Origin: a bacterium
Lineage (GTDB): Bacteria > Armatimonadota > Zipacnadia > Zipacnadales > UBA11051
DNA: 64,000 nucleotides
Reading direction: 5' to 3'
Assembly (NCBI GenBank): GCA_021372615.1
Contig: JAJFUB010000026.1
Location: forward strand, 1-64,000
Shown here: positions 16,103-24,722 of the stretch, piece by piece
Position numbering within the stretch: the stretch's first letter is position 1
Layout of the letters: each line of letters opens with the position of its first letter
Program-made: the position numbers and the translations under genes
Notes under the pieces: model-generated
What the model saw: only the letters and a program-made list of their open reading frames with translations
Databases searched by the model: none
Told to the model about the DNA's origin: nothing

Positions 16103-16132
16103 CCGGGACAGGCGAGTGCTTGTCTGTCCCGG
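16103..16132. repeat. GGGACAG palindrome, second copy
   Basis: CCGGGACAG and CTGTCCCGG form a 9-bp perfect stem with a 12-nt loop, in the gap between the pseudopilin and the CBM9-like gene. It resembles the hairpin at 15286-15317 in its core, so the pseudopilin gene is bracketed by related palindromes. It may also act as a terminator for the CBM9-like gene. Confidence 0.5.
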
Positions 16133-16170
16133 CCCCGGCGTCACCATGGCCCCGGCCCGACGCGGGGCGC

Positions 16171-16956
16171 CTACCTGAACACCATATAGGGGTAGTACTC
16201 AAACAGATGGTAGTTCTGCCACGGTAACGGCGCCGCGGCGGAGAGCTCGCTGCCGTCCTCCAGGTGCACCGAGTAGTCATACCGCGAGACCAGGAAGCGC
16301 CAGGTGTCCCCCACCTGCGGCTTGCCGCCCCACCTGTCGAAGGCCGACCACGGCAGGCGCATCTCCGCGATCCACTTGTTGTCCCGGTCCGACCAGTCGT
16401 CGAACGTCCCGACCACCGTAACCTTGGCCTCCATGCCCGACTCGTACTTCATCCAGCGCTTGTCGCCGCCGGAGCCGCGGCGAGCATAGAAGTAGTCGCG
16501 GGTGCAGCTGCTGGGCACCACGTGGAACTCCCAGTACCACGGCTGCTCATCGCTGGGCTTGACGAACAGCTCAATGATGTCATCGGGGCCAAAGGGGTTG
16601 TCATGGCCGGCCGGGGTGGCGCAGTAGATGTCGCGATCCTCAAGTTCTGCGCCCAGGTACAGGTACTTGTCGTCCCACATCAGGCGCGCATGACTCTGCG
16701 AGCGGGCCCGCCGGGCAGTGATCATCCTGAACTCGATCCAGTTCATCCTCGGCGGGACGACGAAGTGCTCGATCTCCTGCGCCCGTGCCCAGGCGGGGTC
16801 ATCGAGGCTGCCGTCAATGACAATCGGCTTGTCCGCCCGCACGCACTGGTACGCCGCGCTCTTCCCGAGCGAAAAGGGCTCGCCCCAGGGCGGGGGTGCC
16901 TGGGCCACGGCCAGCGCGCATGAGCCGAGAGTGAGAACCAGCAGCAAGGGTTTCAT
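16171..16956 (-). CDS. Secreted CBM9-like carbohydrate-binding protein
   Basis: 261 residues with a signal peptide (MKPLLLVLTLGSCALAVAQA, cleavage after AQA). The mature protein is a single DOMON/CBM9-like sandwich: PIVIDGSLDDPAWARA, LMWDDKYLYLGAELEDRDI, GPDDIIELFVKP, WYWEFHVVPSS, WIAEMRLPWSAF, GDTWRFLVSRYDY. This class binds oligosaccharide ends or haem-like ligands. It stands alone as a small exported protein. AGGTCCGGC precedes the ATG. Confidence 0.83.
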   Translation of the reverse strand: MKPLLLVLTLGSCALAVAQAPPPWGEPFSLGKSAAYQCVRADKPIVIDGSLDDPAWARAQEIEHFVVPPRMNWIEFRMITARRARSQSHARLMWDDKYLYLGAELEDRDIYCATPAGHDNPFGPDDIIELFVKPSDEQPWYWEFHVVPSSCTRDYFYARRGSGGDKRWMKYESGMEAKVTVVGTFDDWSDRDNKWIAEMRLPWSAFDRWGGKPQVGDTWRFLVSRYDYSVHLEDGSELSAAAPLPWQNYHLFEYYPYMVFR

Positions 16957-17013
16957 GCCGGACCTCCAAAGCGGCGGTATTGTGGCAGCGGCCCCGCGGC
17001 CGCGTCGGTCATG

Positions 17014-17655
17014 TCAGCTCAGATCCCCCTCCACCAGCACCGCCCGCACCGGCGAGCCCTCCGCGCCCTTGATGCGCAGCGGCAGGCAGACCAGTGTGTA
17101 GCGGCCCGGGCGCACCTCTGCCAGGTCGATGGTCTCAAGCGCCAGCACCCCGGCTCCCAGCAGCAGACGATGGGCCGGCGTCTCACCGTCGTCGTACCGG
17201 TCCACGCTGATGTAGTCCAGCCCCACGAGCCGGAGTTGCCGGTCCACACACCAGTGCGCGGCATCGGCGGCCACGTAGACATAACGGTCGCTGAACTCGC
17301 CGCTGACGACGCGGCCGCTGTGGGAGTTGCCCGTGCGGAAGAGGATGGCCTCACCAGGGCTGGTCTCGACGTCTTGCAGGTCCTCGGCGGTCACGGCCTC
17401 GGGGTTCAGAATCTCCACTACCTGGGCCGGCATGACGAAATCCGCCGGTGTGTAGTCATCCAGGTGCTTACCGCCTGCGATGAAATGGGCCGGGGCGTCC
17501 AGGTGTGTGCCTGAGTGGGCGCTGAGGCTGAGGTTGGACTCCTCCGTCACCTTGATCCCGGGGATCGGCCCGGTTGACTCGCGCACGAACGAGCGGTCGC
17601 CCGGGTAGGTGATGTTTTGCTCGCCCAGAATGATCGAGATGTCGTGGATGACCAT
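17014..17655 (-). CDS. Cyclase-family (kynurenine formamidase-like) metal hydrolase
   Basis: 213 residues from ATG 17655; the frame extends to 17745 but that would overlap the divergent gene. The diagnostic metal motif HSGTHLDAPAHF is present (H-x-G-T-H-x-D-x-P-x-H), with DISIILGEQNITYPGD at the N-terminus and LRLVGLDYISVD near the C-terminus. Members hydrolyse N-formylkynurenine, isatin or related amides and lactones. Substrate unknown. Start-to-start distance to the divergent peptidase-like gene is 61 bp. Confidence 0.85.
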   Translation of the reverse strand: MVIHDISIILGEQNITYPGDRSFVRESTGPIPGIKVTEESNLSLSAHSGTHLDAPAHFIAGGKHLDDYTPADFVMPAQVVEILNPEAVTAEDLQDVETSPGEAILFRTGNSHSGRVVSGEFSDRYVYVAADAAHWCVDRQLRLVGLDYISVDRYDDGETPAHRLLLGAGVLALETIDLAEVRPGRYTLVCLPLRIKGAEGSPVRAVLVEGDLS

Positions 17656-17716
17656 GGTAGGGAAGTAATTGGGCCAGGATTGGCGAAACTCCTGCAAACA
17701 CCCCCCGGAGCTGCCC

Positions 17717-18967
17717 ATGCCCGATCTGATGCTGCGGATCATCAACGACCTGTGGTTCGCCGCCCGTCACATCGTCAGCGACGAGTACGACGCGGCCCTA
17801 ACCCGCCTCGGGGAGTTCCTGCCCCTGACCATCCACGAGGTGCCCTCCGGCACGCCATGCTGGACGTGGCGCATCCCCAACAAGTGGGGGGTCAAGGAGG
17901 CCTGGATCGAGGCCGACGGCCGGCGGTTGGTGGACGTGGCTGACCACCCGCTGCACATCGTCTACGGCTCCCTCCCCCTCGATGAGGTGGTCTCCCGCGA
18001 GGAGCTGATGCGGCATTTGCGCTGGAAGGACGACCGCCCCGGCGCGATCCCCTTCGAGTTCAAGTACTACGAGCGCGACTGGGGCTTCTGCCTCCCCCGT
18101 GACTGGCTGGACCGCTTCACCGCCGAGCAGTACCGGGTGAAGATTGACATCGTGGATGAGCCGGGGGCGCTGAAGATCGGCGAGCACTTCATCCCCGGCC
18201 AGACCGACCGCTGCGTGGTCATCGTCTCCCACTTCTGCCACCCGGCGATGGTCAATGACGACCTGGCCGGCGTAGCCGTCAGCGTGGATGTCGCCCGGCG
18301 CCTGCGCGACCCGTACTACTCCTACCGCTTCCTCTACCTGCCCGAGACCATCGGCTCGGTGGCATACCTGTCCCAGCATGAGGACCTGATCCCCGACATG
18401 GCCGCCGGGATCTTCCTGGAGATGCTGGCCACCTCCGGCCCACTCGTGTTGCAGCACTCGTACGAGCACGAGGCGCGGATTGACCACATGGCCTCGTACG
18501 TACTCGCCCGGCACCAGCCGGGGCTGCAGGAGGGCAAGTTCCGCACCATCATCGGCAACGACGAGATGGTCTTCGACGGCCCCGGTGTGCGCGTCCCGAT
18601 GATCAGCCTCTCCCGCTGGCCCTACCCCGAGTACCACACCAGCGACGACAACCCGAGCGTCATTGTGCCCGGCAACCTCGTCCACGCGCGCGAAGCCGTC
18701 CTGGACCTGATCCGTCACCTGGAGGCCGACTATGTGCCGGTGCGCAACTTCCGCGGGCCGCTGTTCCTGTCGGGCCACGGACTGTGGGTGGACTGGCGCG
18801 TGAACCTCAAGCTCAACCGGGCCCTGGAGTGGGTCATCAACAACATTGAGGGCGACTACAGCATCTCGGAACTGGCGGCGCAGGCGGGGGTGGACTTCTG
18901 GGAGCTGAAGGAATGGCTTGACCGGGCGCTGGGGCATGGGGTAATAGGGAACCGTCCGGCATTGTAG
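17717..18967 (+). CDS. DUF4910-like zinc aminopeptidase-related protein
   Basis: 416 residues from ATG 17717 (GGAG 7 nt upstream). An M28-like fold is suggested by VVIVSHFCHPAMVNDDLAGVAV (His and Asp ligands), YLPETIGSVAYLS, GIFLEMLATSG and YPEYHTSDDNP, the expected order of ligands in DUF4910/DUF2172 proteins. The last about 60 residues (NNIEGDYSISELAAQAGVDF) look like a winged helix. Related genes often sit in polysaccharide or antibiotic clusters, near aminotransferases like the one that follows. Confidence 0.78.
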   Translation: MPDLMLRIINDLWFAARHIVSDEYDAALTRLGEFLPLTIHEVPSGTPCWTWRIPNKWGVKEAWIEADGRRLVDVADHPLHIVYGSLPLDEVVSREELMRHLRWKDDRPGAIPFEFKYYERDWGFCLPRDWLDRFTAEQYRVKIDIVDEPGALKIGEHFIPGQTDRCVVIVSHFCHPAMVNDDLAGVAVSVDVARRLRDPYYSYRFLYLPETIGSVAYLSQHEDLIPDMAAGIFLEMLATSGPLVLQHSYEHEARIDHMASYVLARHQPGLQEGKFRTIIGNDEMVFDGPGVRVPMISLSRWPYPEYHTSDDNPSVIVPGNLVHAREAVLDLIRHLEADYVPVRNFRGPLFLSGHGLWVDWRVNLKLNRALEWVINNIEGDYSISELAAQAGVDFWELKEWLDRALGHGVIGNRPAL

Positions 18968-18992
18968 AGCGACGGCCATAGCCTGGAATCAG

Positions 18993-19040
18993 GGCGGGGT
19001 GTCCGTCGAAGCGACAGCGGAGGCGGACGGGGACCCCGCC
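18993..19040 (+). terminator. Imperfect hairpin after the DUF4910-like gene
   Basis: Arms 18993-19007 (GGCGGGGTGTCCGTC) and 19026-19040 (GACGGGGACCCCGCC) pair with two mismatches; GTTTCGTG follows. A probable terminator or attenuator before the aminotransferase gene. Confidence 0.5.
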
Positions 19041-19120
19041 GTTTCGTGTGCCATCACACGGGCGGCCGCGTCCGCATCGCTGCACGACGCCCCGCCCTCG
19101 TCACGACTGGAGGACACCAC

Positions 19121-20278
19121 ATGTACCGTGTAGGCCAAAAGGAAGCCGATGCCCTCACCAGGACGCTACTGTCCGGTGAGCTGTTCCGCTACCACATCGG
19201 CGGGGAATGCACGCGCTTCGAGGCGCGGTGGGCCAAGGCCGTTGGGGTGAGGAACTGCCGGATGACCTCCAGCGGCACCACCGCCATCACGGCGGCGCTC
19301 GTTGGCCTGGGCCTTGGCCCCGGCGATGAGGTCGTCGTGCCGGCCTGCACCTACATGGCCTCGGCCGTCTCCGTCCTGGCGGTGGGCGCCATCCCCATCG
19401 TCTGTGACATTGACGAGTCCGTCACGCTCGACCCGAAGGCCCTCGCCGCCCTCGTGGGCCCGCGGACGCGGGCCGTCATCCCCGTGCACATGTGGGGCCT
19501 CGTGTGCGACCTCGATGCCATCATGAAGGTCGCCAAGAAGCACAAGCTGCTGGTCGTCGAGGACTGCTGCCAGTGCGTCGGGGGCGGCTACAAGGGCAAG
19601 AGCGTGGGCTCCGTCGGCCACGCCGGCGCCTTCAGCTTCAACTACTACAAGAACATGACGGCCGGCGAGGGCGGGGCCTTCGTGACCGACGACGATGCCG
19701 TGGCCCGCAAGGGCGCCTGCATGATTGACTGCTGCAGCTTCTACTGGGACGGCCGCACCGACTTCGTACCCTTCACCTCGAACGGCTCGCGCGCCTCGGA
19801 ACTCGAGGGCGCCATGATGAACGCCCAACTGGACCGCCTGCCGGGCATGATCAAGGCCATGCGCAAGCAGAAGCAGACGATCCTGGAGGCGACCGCCGAC
19901 ACGGGCCTCAAGCCCATCAAGGCCAACAGCCTGGAGTGGGAGTGCGGCACACACGTGGGGTACATGCTACCCAGCCCCGAGCAGGCCGAGCGCTTCGCCG
20001 GGCTCGTCGGAGGCTTCGTCACGGCCAAGACCGGGCGCCACATCTACACCGAGTGGGACCCGATCTTCGCCCATCAAGGCGCCCACCACCCGGCGCTCAA
20101 CCCGTACAACCTGCGTGAGAACGCCGAGTGCCGGATGGACTACACCAAGGACATGTGCCAGAGGTCGCTGGAGATCCTGAACCGTGCGGTCCTCATCGGC
20201 ACCCACCCGGACCGCAAGGCCGCCGAGACAAAGGCCCTCATCAAGCGCGTCAAGTCGGCCGCGACAGAGGTGCTGTAG
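19121..20278 (+). CDS. DegT/DnrJ/EryC1/StrS-family PLP aminotransferase
   Basis: 385 residues from ATG 19121 (GGAGG upstream; the frame opens at 19046 without a ribosome site). Key motifs: TSSGTTAITAALVGLGLGPGDEVVVPA, VEDCCQCVGGGYKGK, and FSFNYYKNMTAGEGGAF, whose lysine is in the place of the PLP-binding residue. Such enzymes aminate keto-sugars or inosose in nucleotide-sugar and aminocyclitol synthesis. The usual sugar-biosynthesis partners are not next to it, so the substrate is open. A hairpin follows. Confidence 0.88.
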   Translation: MYRVGQKEADALTRTLLSGELFRYHIGGECTRFEARWAKAVGVRNCRMTSSGTTAITAALVGLGLGPGDEVVVPACTYMASAVSVLAVGAIPIVCDIDESVTLDPKALAALVGPRTRAVIPVHMWGLVCDLDAIMKVAKKHKLLVVEDCCQCVGGGYKGKSVGSVGHAGAFSFNYYKNMTAGEGGAFVTDDDAVARKGACMIDCCSFYWDGRTDFVPFTSNGSRASELEGAMMNAQLDRLPGMIKAMRKQKQTILEATADTGLKPIKANSLEWECGTHVGYMLPSPEQAERFAGLVGGFVTAKTGRHIYTEWDPIFAHQGAHHPALNPYNLRENAECRMDYTKDMCQRSLEILNRAVLIGTHPDRKAAETKALIKRVKSAATEVL

Positions 20279-20307
20279 GGCGGTCAGTCTGATCGGCAAC
20301 GCGACGA

Positions 20308-20333
20308 GCGCCGGCCTCTGCGGAGGCCGGCGC
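20308..20333 (+). terminator. 10-bp hairpin after the aminotransferase gene
   Basis: GCGCCGGCCT-ctgcgg-AGGCCGGCGC followed by CTTCGTG. It lies between convergent genes and can serve both strands. Confidence 0.65.
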
Positions 20334-20346
20334 CTTCGTGTCGAGG

Positions 20347-20745
20347 TCAAGGGAACGACTCCCGCAGAACCGACGCGGCCCAACCCAGGAAGCTCTCGCT
20401 CCTGCGCATGATCCCCTTGAGCACTTCCTGGCTAACCGGGCGGCCGTTGTAGGAGACATTGTTCTTGTGCCGCAGTACCTCCCGCAACTGCCGACAGCGC
20501 GCAGGTGCCTCCCGCTCGTATGCCGTGCCAGCGCAACACTCCTGTAGGAAGCGCGGAGCGACCGCCTCGTGGTCATCGCCAGTTGGCTGCCGCAACTTCA
20601 GGCGCAGGCACACGGCATCGTTAGCCCCGATGACCGCCAGAATCGCGTTTGCCGCCGCTTGCAGTGCGTGATCGCCGTCAGCCGCAGCCTGGGCGACCTC
20701 CCAGAACTTGACGGCACTATCCCACCGTGTCTGCCATGGTGCCAT
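20347..20745 (-). CDS. HEPN-domain toxin-like protein
   Basis: 132 residues, all-helical, with the HEPN RNase-type motif R-x4-H visible as REVLRH (88-93) followed by KNNVSY, and AAANAILAVIGANDAVC earlier. It overlaps by 29 bp the upstream nucleotidyltransferase gene, the standard HEPN/MNT arrangement. In characterised pairs the HEPN protein is an RNase toxin and MNT silences it by AMPylation. That role is inferred here from motif and layout. Confidence 0.78.
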   Translation of the reverse strand: MAPWQTRWDSAVKFWEVAQAAADGDHALQAAANAILAVIGANDAVCLRLKLRQPTGDDHEAVAPRFLQECCAGTAYEREAPARCRQLREVLRHKNNVSYNGRPVSQEVLKGIMRRSESFLGWAASVLRESFP

Positions 20746-21349
20746 GTCTGACTATCCACCCTGGGGACTCCCCGGCCAGGCGGATCCCATCCTGTTGGAT
20801 GTTGCGCCACAGTGGATGGTCGGCAGCTTCCCAGGCGCGCAACTGGGCCACATCAGCCACCAGCCACGACAGCGGCACGATGTGATCCCGCTCCAGCGCT
20901 CCGAGGAGCTGCTCGATCCGTTCGTGCGCCTCCGCATCATCCCGTTCGACAACCAACAGCAAGTCCACGTCGCTATCCGAGCGGTGGGTGCCGCGCGCCG
21001 CGCTGCCGAACAGGGCGACGGCGAGCAGGCCCGGCACGCCTTCCTGCAGGGCCCCAACCAGCGCGTCAGTACGCCGCTGCTCCTGGCGGAACAACTCGCG
21101 CACTGCCATCGCAACAGGCTCCCCCCGCGTCGTGAAGCTATACAGCATGGCGGGGGCCGCGTGCTGAGCCTCGACCACCCCCGCCGCCACCAGTTGCCGG
21201 ATGACAACGCTGACCTGGCTCTGAACCATGCCCAGACGACGCGCAATCTCCCGGCCAGACAGCGCGAGGCCCTCCGTCGCCAGCAGGCGCAGGATGCGCA
21301 CCTTCGTGCGTGTCGCCAGGATGTCATCCAGCGGGCATTGCAGCCACAT
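20717..21349 (-). CDS. Winged-helix/minimal nucleotidyltransferase fusion (MNT antitoxin-like)
   Basis: 210 residues. Residues about 10-85 form a winged helix (TKVRILRLLATEGLALSGRE, IARRLGMVQSQVSVVIRQLV). Residues about 108-210 are a MNT domain with GSAARGTHRSDSDVD (G115-S116, D127, D129). It is longer than a plain MNT because of the DNA-binding half, so it can be both antitoxin and repressor. Two palindromes in the AT-rich region directly upstream are its likely operators. Confidence 0.85.
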   Translation of the reverse strand: MWLQCPLDDILATRTKVRILRLLATEGLALSGREIARRLGMVQSQVSVVIRQLVAAGVVEAQHAAPAMLYSFTTRGEPVAMAVRELFRQEQRRTDALVGALQEGVPGLLAVALFGSAARGTHRSDSDVDLLLVVERDDAEAHERIEQLLGALERDHIVPLSWLVADVAQLRAWEAADHPLWRNIQQDGIRLAGESPGWIVRHGTMADTVG

Positions 21350-21377
21350 GAGGACGCAGACGCCTCCCAGAACTACA

Positions 21378-21412
21378 GATCACATGATATACAAAGTAAT
21401 ATCACTTGATAT
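21378..21412 (-). promoter_or_regulatory. AT-rich promoter with paired palindromic operators for the wHTH-MNT/HEPN operon
   Basis: ATATCA-ct-TGATAT (21399-21412, perfect) and ATCA-ca-TGAT (21379-21388) have centres 22 bp apart, two helical turns. The surrounding stretch is strikingly AT-rich against the GC-rich background and supplies several TATA-like -10 candidates on the minus strand. Fits autorepression by the winged-helix-MNT protein. Confidence 0.65.
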
Positions 21413-21465
21413 ATAAGATAGAACTCCCGCGCCACGATGTCAACTCCACTCTCGCCTCGCCCACC

Positions 21466-23205
21466 TCACCCATTCGTCGCCGGTGTGTGCTCCGGGGCCA
21501 GGCTCATCCCCGCCGTGCTCGTCAACGGGTAGACGCGGAAGTGCCCCCTTGCCTCCTCAGCCAGTTGCGGCAGGTCAGCTACGTGCCCGAGCTGGCGGAT
21601 CGTGTGCCACTCGCTCTTGCGCGGCACGCGACAGTACGTGTCCCAGAAGCACAGCCCGTCGGCGCCGGCGGCATAGTACTCCTCCGCCCGGCGGGGGTAG
21701 TCCGTCGCTGGCATGTAGCGCGGGTACACGTCCGGATAGACGCGGCACGTCTCACCCGCCAGCGCCTTCACCTCCGCGATACGCTGCGGCGTCACGCTCA
21801 GATCAGCTCGGACCTCCGTGTCCAGCCAGCGGTTGGGCAGCCAGCAGGGATGCACGATCGCACGGTCTACCCACCGTCGGGCCAGCCACTGGCTCACATC
21901 GAGCCCCAGCGCCAGGGACTGCTCCACGCCCGCCATCACCGTGACCGAGAACTCCAGACGCTGCCCCCGCCTCTGCCCCACCTCGTCGAGCATCTCCCGC
22001 ACGTCCTGAACGAACCGGCTGACATAGCGGGCCTGGTGCCGCCACCAGCGCGGGTCCATCGGGTCGAGCCCGTGCGGGTCCTCGCCGTATTCCGCCGTGA
22101 AGTCCGCCACCACCGCCGGCTCGAAGCTCACGAAGGGCCAGCCGCGATTGAACAGGACGTGCACGCCATCCAGCGGCCAGTGCTCCACCTGTTCGCGCAG
22201 CACACCAGTGAAAGTCTCCCGCACCAGCGGATGGGCGAAGGAGTAGTGCCCCACCGGTGCGCCCCGGCGGCCCACCTGCCGCACCTCCGGGCAGCGATGG
22301 AACAGGTCGCCCTCCGCCCTGGGCCAGTGCAGCGGCGCTAGGCGCGAAGCCACCGGCCGCATGAGCCCGTGCACGCGGAGGCCCATCTCGTGGACAGTGT
22401 CGGCCAGGTTCTGTAGCGTGTCGCCCGCAGCCGCTGCCGGCGACACGAACCCATAGGGCGACACGCCGCCGGTCAACACATGCGCCCGGGGGTACTGACG
22501 GCTGGGGAAGTAGCAGACATCGCCCAGTGCGGTGGACCAGAGCACCAGGAAGAAGTCGCTGTCCTGCAGAGGCTGAAGATGATAGTGGACTTCATCGGCG
22601 CTCAGCGGGTAGCCGTCGTGCAGGTCGGAGTCGCCGATGTAGATGAGCCGTCGCGTGTCTGGCTGCCCCAGCCGGGCGCGGTACATCGCCACCTCTGCGG
22701 GGGCCATGGGCTCCAGCCGCACCCAGGCCAGGCCGGCGGCCTCGTGGGGAAACCGCGCCGTGCGCCGTGGCGCCACGTGTAGTTCCCGGTCGCTCAGGTC
22801 GGCGCAGCACCACAGCACCTCGGCCACGTCGTTCATCCCGAAGACCTTTTCGGGATGCGGCTCATCCTTGCGGCCATACAGCTCCGGCTCGATGAGTTCA
22901 TAGCTGCGCTGGCCGGAGAGCTTTACCCACAGGAACTGCTCGGGGATCGTCAGGCCGAGCTTGGCGGCATGGCTGTTATGCCCGTGGCCGTAGTGGATAC
23001 CCAGGAAGAGGCGGTGCCAGCCGCGGACGCCTAGGGGCACGGCAAGCGGCGGGGGGTTGAAGTGGGGCCGGCAGTACACCGCCCGGCCAGCGAGGTCGGC
23101 AGTCTCGTAGTCGTAGATTCCCCACTGATCGGGAGCCGGATCGCGACTGAGGGCGGACGAGGGACGGGCGCGCGAAAGATCGGAGATGACCACACCGTCC
23201 GGCAT
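21466..23205 (-). CDS. Large barrel-type protein, possible glycoside hydrolase, cytoplasmic
   Basis: 579 residues from ATG 23205 (GGGGAG upstream). No signal peptide. The N-terminal about 220 residues look beta-rich (FLGIHYGHGHNSHAAKLG, LWVKLSGQRSYELIE, RRLIYIGDSDLHDGYP). The rest looks like an alpha/beta barrel (WPLDGVHVLFNRGWPFVSFE, RLEFSVTVMAGVEQSLALGL, EYYAAGADGLCFWDTY), as in hypothetical glycosidase-like families. I cannot assign catalytic acids or a family. The small zinc-ribbon gene lies upstream on the same strand. Confidence 0.7.
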   Translation of the reverse strand: MPDGVVISDLSRARPSSALSRDPAPDQWGIYDYETADLAGRAVYCRPHFNPPPLAVPLGVRGWHRLFLGIHYGHGHNSHAAKLGLTIPEQFLWVKLSGQRSYELIEPELYGRKDEPHPEKVFGMNDVAEVLWCCADLSDRELHVAPRRTARFPHEAAGLAWVRLEPMAPAEVAMYRARLGQPDTRRLIYIGDSDLHDGYPLSADEVHYHLQPLQDSDFFLVLWSTALGDVCYFPSRQYPRAHVLTGGVSPYGFVSPAAAAGDTLQNLADTVHEMGLRVHGLMRPVASRLAPLHWPRAEGDLFHRCPEVRQVGRRGAPVGHYSFAHPLVRETFTGVLREQVEHWPLDGVHVLFNRGWPFVSFEPAVVADFTAEYGEDPHGLDPMDPRWWRHQARYVSRFVQDVREMLDEVGQRRGQRLEFSVTVMAGVEQSLALGLDVSQWLARRWVDRAIVHPCWLPNRWLDTEVRADLSVTPQRIAEVKALAGETCRVYPDVYPRYMPATDYPRRAEEYYAAGADGLCFWDTYCRVPRKSEWHTIRQLGHVADLPQLAEEARGHFRVYPLTSTAGMSLAPEHTPATNG

Positions 23206-23247
23206 GTTGTCTCCCCTCAGCACGGGACACACTCGCTCCGTGCGCGG

Positions 23248-23484
23248 CTACTCCGCGGTCTCGTCACGGATGATGATGCCCCCGCACCGATCGCACAGTG
23301 CCGTCTCCTCCGCCACGGTCTGGCGGTGGCCGCAGAACCCGCACTGCTGCAGCACCGGCGCCGTCACGAGCTGCTCTCCGTCGGCCGGCTTGGGGGGAAC
23401 AGCCTTGGCGGAGGCGCTACGACGCCTCCGCCGGCGGCGGCGTTCCAACTCCTCGGCGGAAAAGTCCAGGCGCAGTTGATCCAC
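23248..23484 (-). CDS. Small zinc-ribbon protein
   Basis: 78 residues from a GTG at 23484, chosen because GGGGAGAGG lies just upstream; a TTG at 23511 would add nine residues. After an arginine-rich stretch (RRRRRRRR) come two CxxC pairs: CGFCGH and CDRCGG, a zinc ribbon. Function unknown; possibly nucleic-acid binding. 42 bp separate it from the downstream barrel-protein gene on the same strand. Confidence 0.6.
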   Translation of the reverse strand: MDQLRLDFSAEELERRRRRRRRSASAKAVPPKPADGEQLVTAPVLQQCGFCGHRQTVAEETALCDRCGGIIIRDETAE

Positions 23485-23686
23485 AGCCCTCTCCCCGGGC
23501 ACACGGCCCAACCCATCCTACCGGTGACGGCTGCGCAGGTCAACCGCGCCCCTCTCCCCTACCTTACTATACTATTGCGGCGGGCGCGGGGATTGCCGCT
23601 CTGCCCATCGTCGACCTACACCGCCCAGACACGGCGCCCCACCGGCGCCAGCAGAGCGCGCGTACGTCACTGCCGTCGGCGGTCAC

Positions 23687-24064
23687 TCAGCCTCTGATCC
23701 GCACCGCTCTCGCTGCCGGATCCCACGTGACCGCCCGCCCCAGCGCCTCGCTCATCAGCCGCACCGGGATCATCATCGAGCCGCCGACCATGATGCCCTG
23801 GTTCTGCCGGATGGGGGCGCAACGGTCCGCGGTACAGATGGTCGCCATGCGGTCGGCAGCGTCCCATTTGACCGTCGCGCCGACGGCCTCCGCCGCGGCG
23901 CGCAGGGGGGCATAGGTCACCCCATTGCGTACCCGCGCGTCCGGCTTCATGGGCACGTATCGGTTGCCGACGTAGACCTTGACCAACTCATCCGCGACCC
24001 CTGCCGTTGCCAGGATTAGCGCCAGCAGGACGCCGAACGCCACCAAATGACTAGCTCTCTGCAT
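23687..24064 (-). CDS. Secreted copper-amine-oxidase N-terminal (stalk)-domain protein
   Basis: 125 residues. Signal peptide (FGVLLALILATAGVADE), then one domain of the Cu_amine_oxidN1 type: VKVYVGNRYVPMKPDARVRNG, TYAPLRAAAEAVGATVKWD, GGSMMIPVRLMSEALGRAVTWD. This module is common in exported proteins and mediates binding at the cell surface. The gene overlaps the preceding membrane-protein gene by 14 bp, so it belongs to the parA-led operon. Confidence 0.8.
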   Translation of the reverse strand: MQRASHLVAFGVLLALILATAGVADELVKVYVGNRYVPMKPDARVRNGVTYAPLRAAAEAVGATVKWDAADRMATICTADRCAPIRQNQGIMVGGSMMIPVRLMSEALGRAVTWDPAARAVRIRG

Positions 24065-24722
24065 CGTCTGTCACCTCGCAGGTATCCTCACCCTTGAGTG
24101 AAGTCATCTGCGGCACCTCACGGTTCCCGACGACATCGCGGCAGGCCACGACCAACACCGCCGCCACGAGTGGGAGAGTGATGATGAGGCCGAACCCGCA
24201 GGCGAATACCCCCAGGAGGAGCGCGCCGGCACAGACGGCTACCGCCAAGAGTACGACCCATGGCTGTGCCCGGGCACTCACCCACGACAAGCGGAGGGCC
24301 TCGCGGGCGCTCAGGTCGCGGTCCGCGATGAGCGGCAAGGCGAAGAAGAGGGGAGCACCAATCAGCCAGAGACTGAGAAAGAGAATCAACAACCCGACCG
24401 CGGGCCAGGGCGGGGGCAGCGCCCGCATGGCGTAGTGCGCCACATCAAACGGCACGCTCGCGAGCATGGCGACGAAGTAGACCGCAATGCTCGCCGGGAA
24501 GTGCTGAGTGATGCCTTCCCATAGGTGCCCCAGCTCCGGCGGGCGCCCGTGCAGCTTCTCCAGGAACATGATGCACAGGCCGGCAAGCAGGGGCAGAGCC
24601 AGGATGAACAGGCTGAACAGCGAGAGTGTGATGGTGAGGAAGGCGGCCAGGCTGAAGAGCGGCAGGTCGGCGCCGACCAGCTCCCATGCCTCGCCCAACC
24701 AGGCCCGGACGCGCACGGTCAC
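24051..24722 (-). CDS. Multi-spanning membrane protein
   Basis: 223 residues from a GTG that overlaps the stop of the upstream gene by one base (TAGTG), with GGGGGAGAG before it. About five to six hydrophobic helices: LFSLAAFLTITLSLFSLFIL, a loop with GRPPELGHLWEG, SIAVYFVAMLASV, VGLLILFLSLWLIGAPLFFA, VVLLAVAVCAGALLLGVFAC, LIITLPLVAAVLVVAC. This resembles DUF975/DUF4013-like integral membrane proteins of unknown function. A polar tail follows. Translationally coupled to the ribbon-helix-helix gene. Confidence 0.75.
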   Translation of the reverse strand: MTVRVRAWLGEAWELVGADLPLFSLAAFLTITLSLFSLFILALPLLAGLCIMFLEKLHGRPPELGHLWEGITQHFPASIAVYFVAMLASVPFDVAHYAMRALPPPWPAVGLLILFLSLWLIGAPLFFALPLIADRDLSAREALRLSWVSARAQPWVVLLAVAVCAGALLLGVFACGFGLIITLPLVAAVLVVACRDVVGNREVPQMTSLKGEDTCEVTDDAES

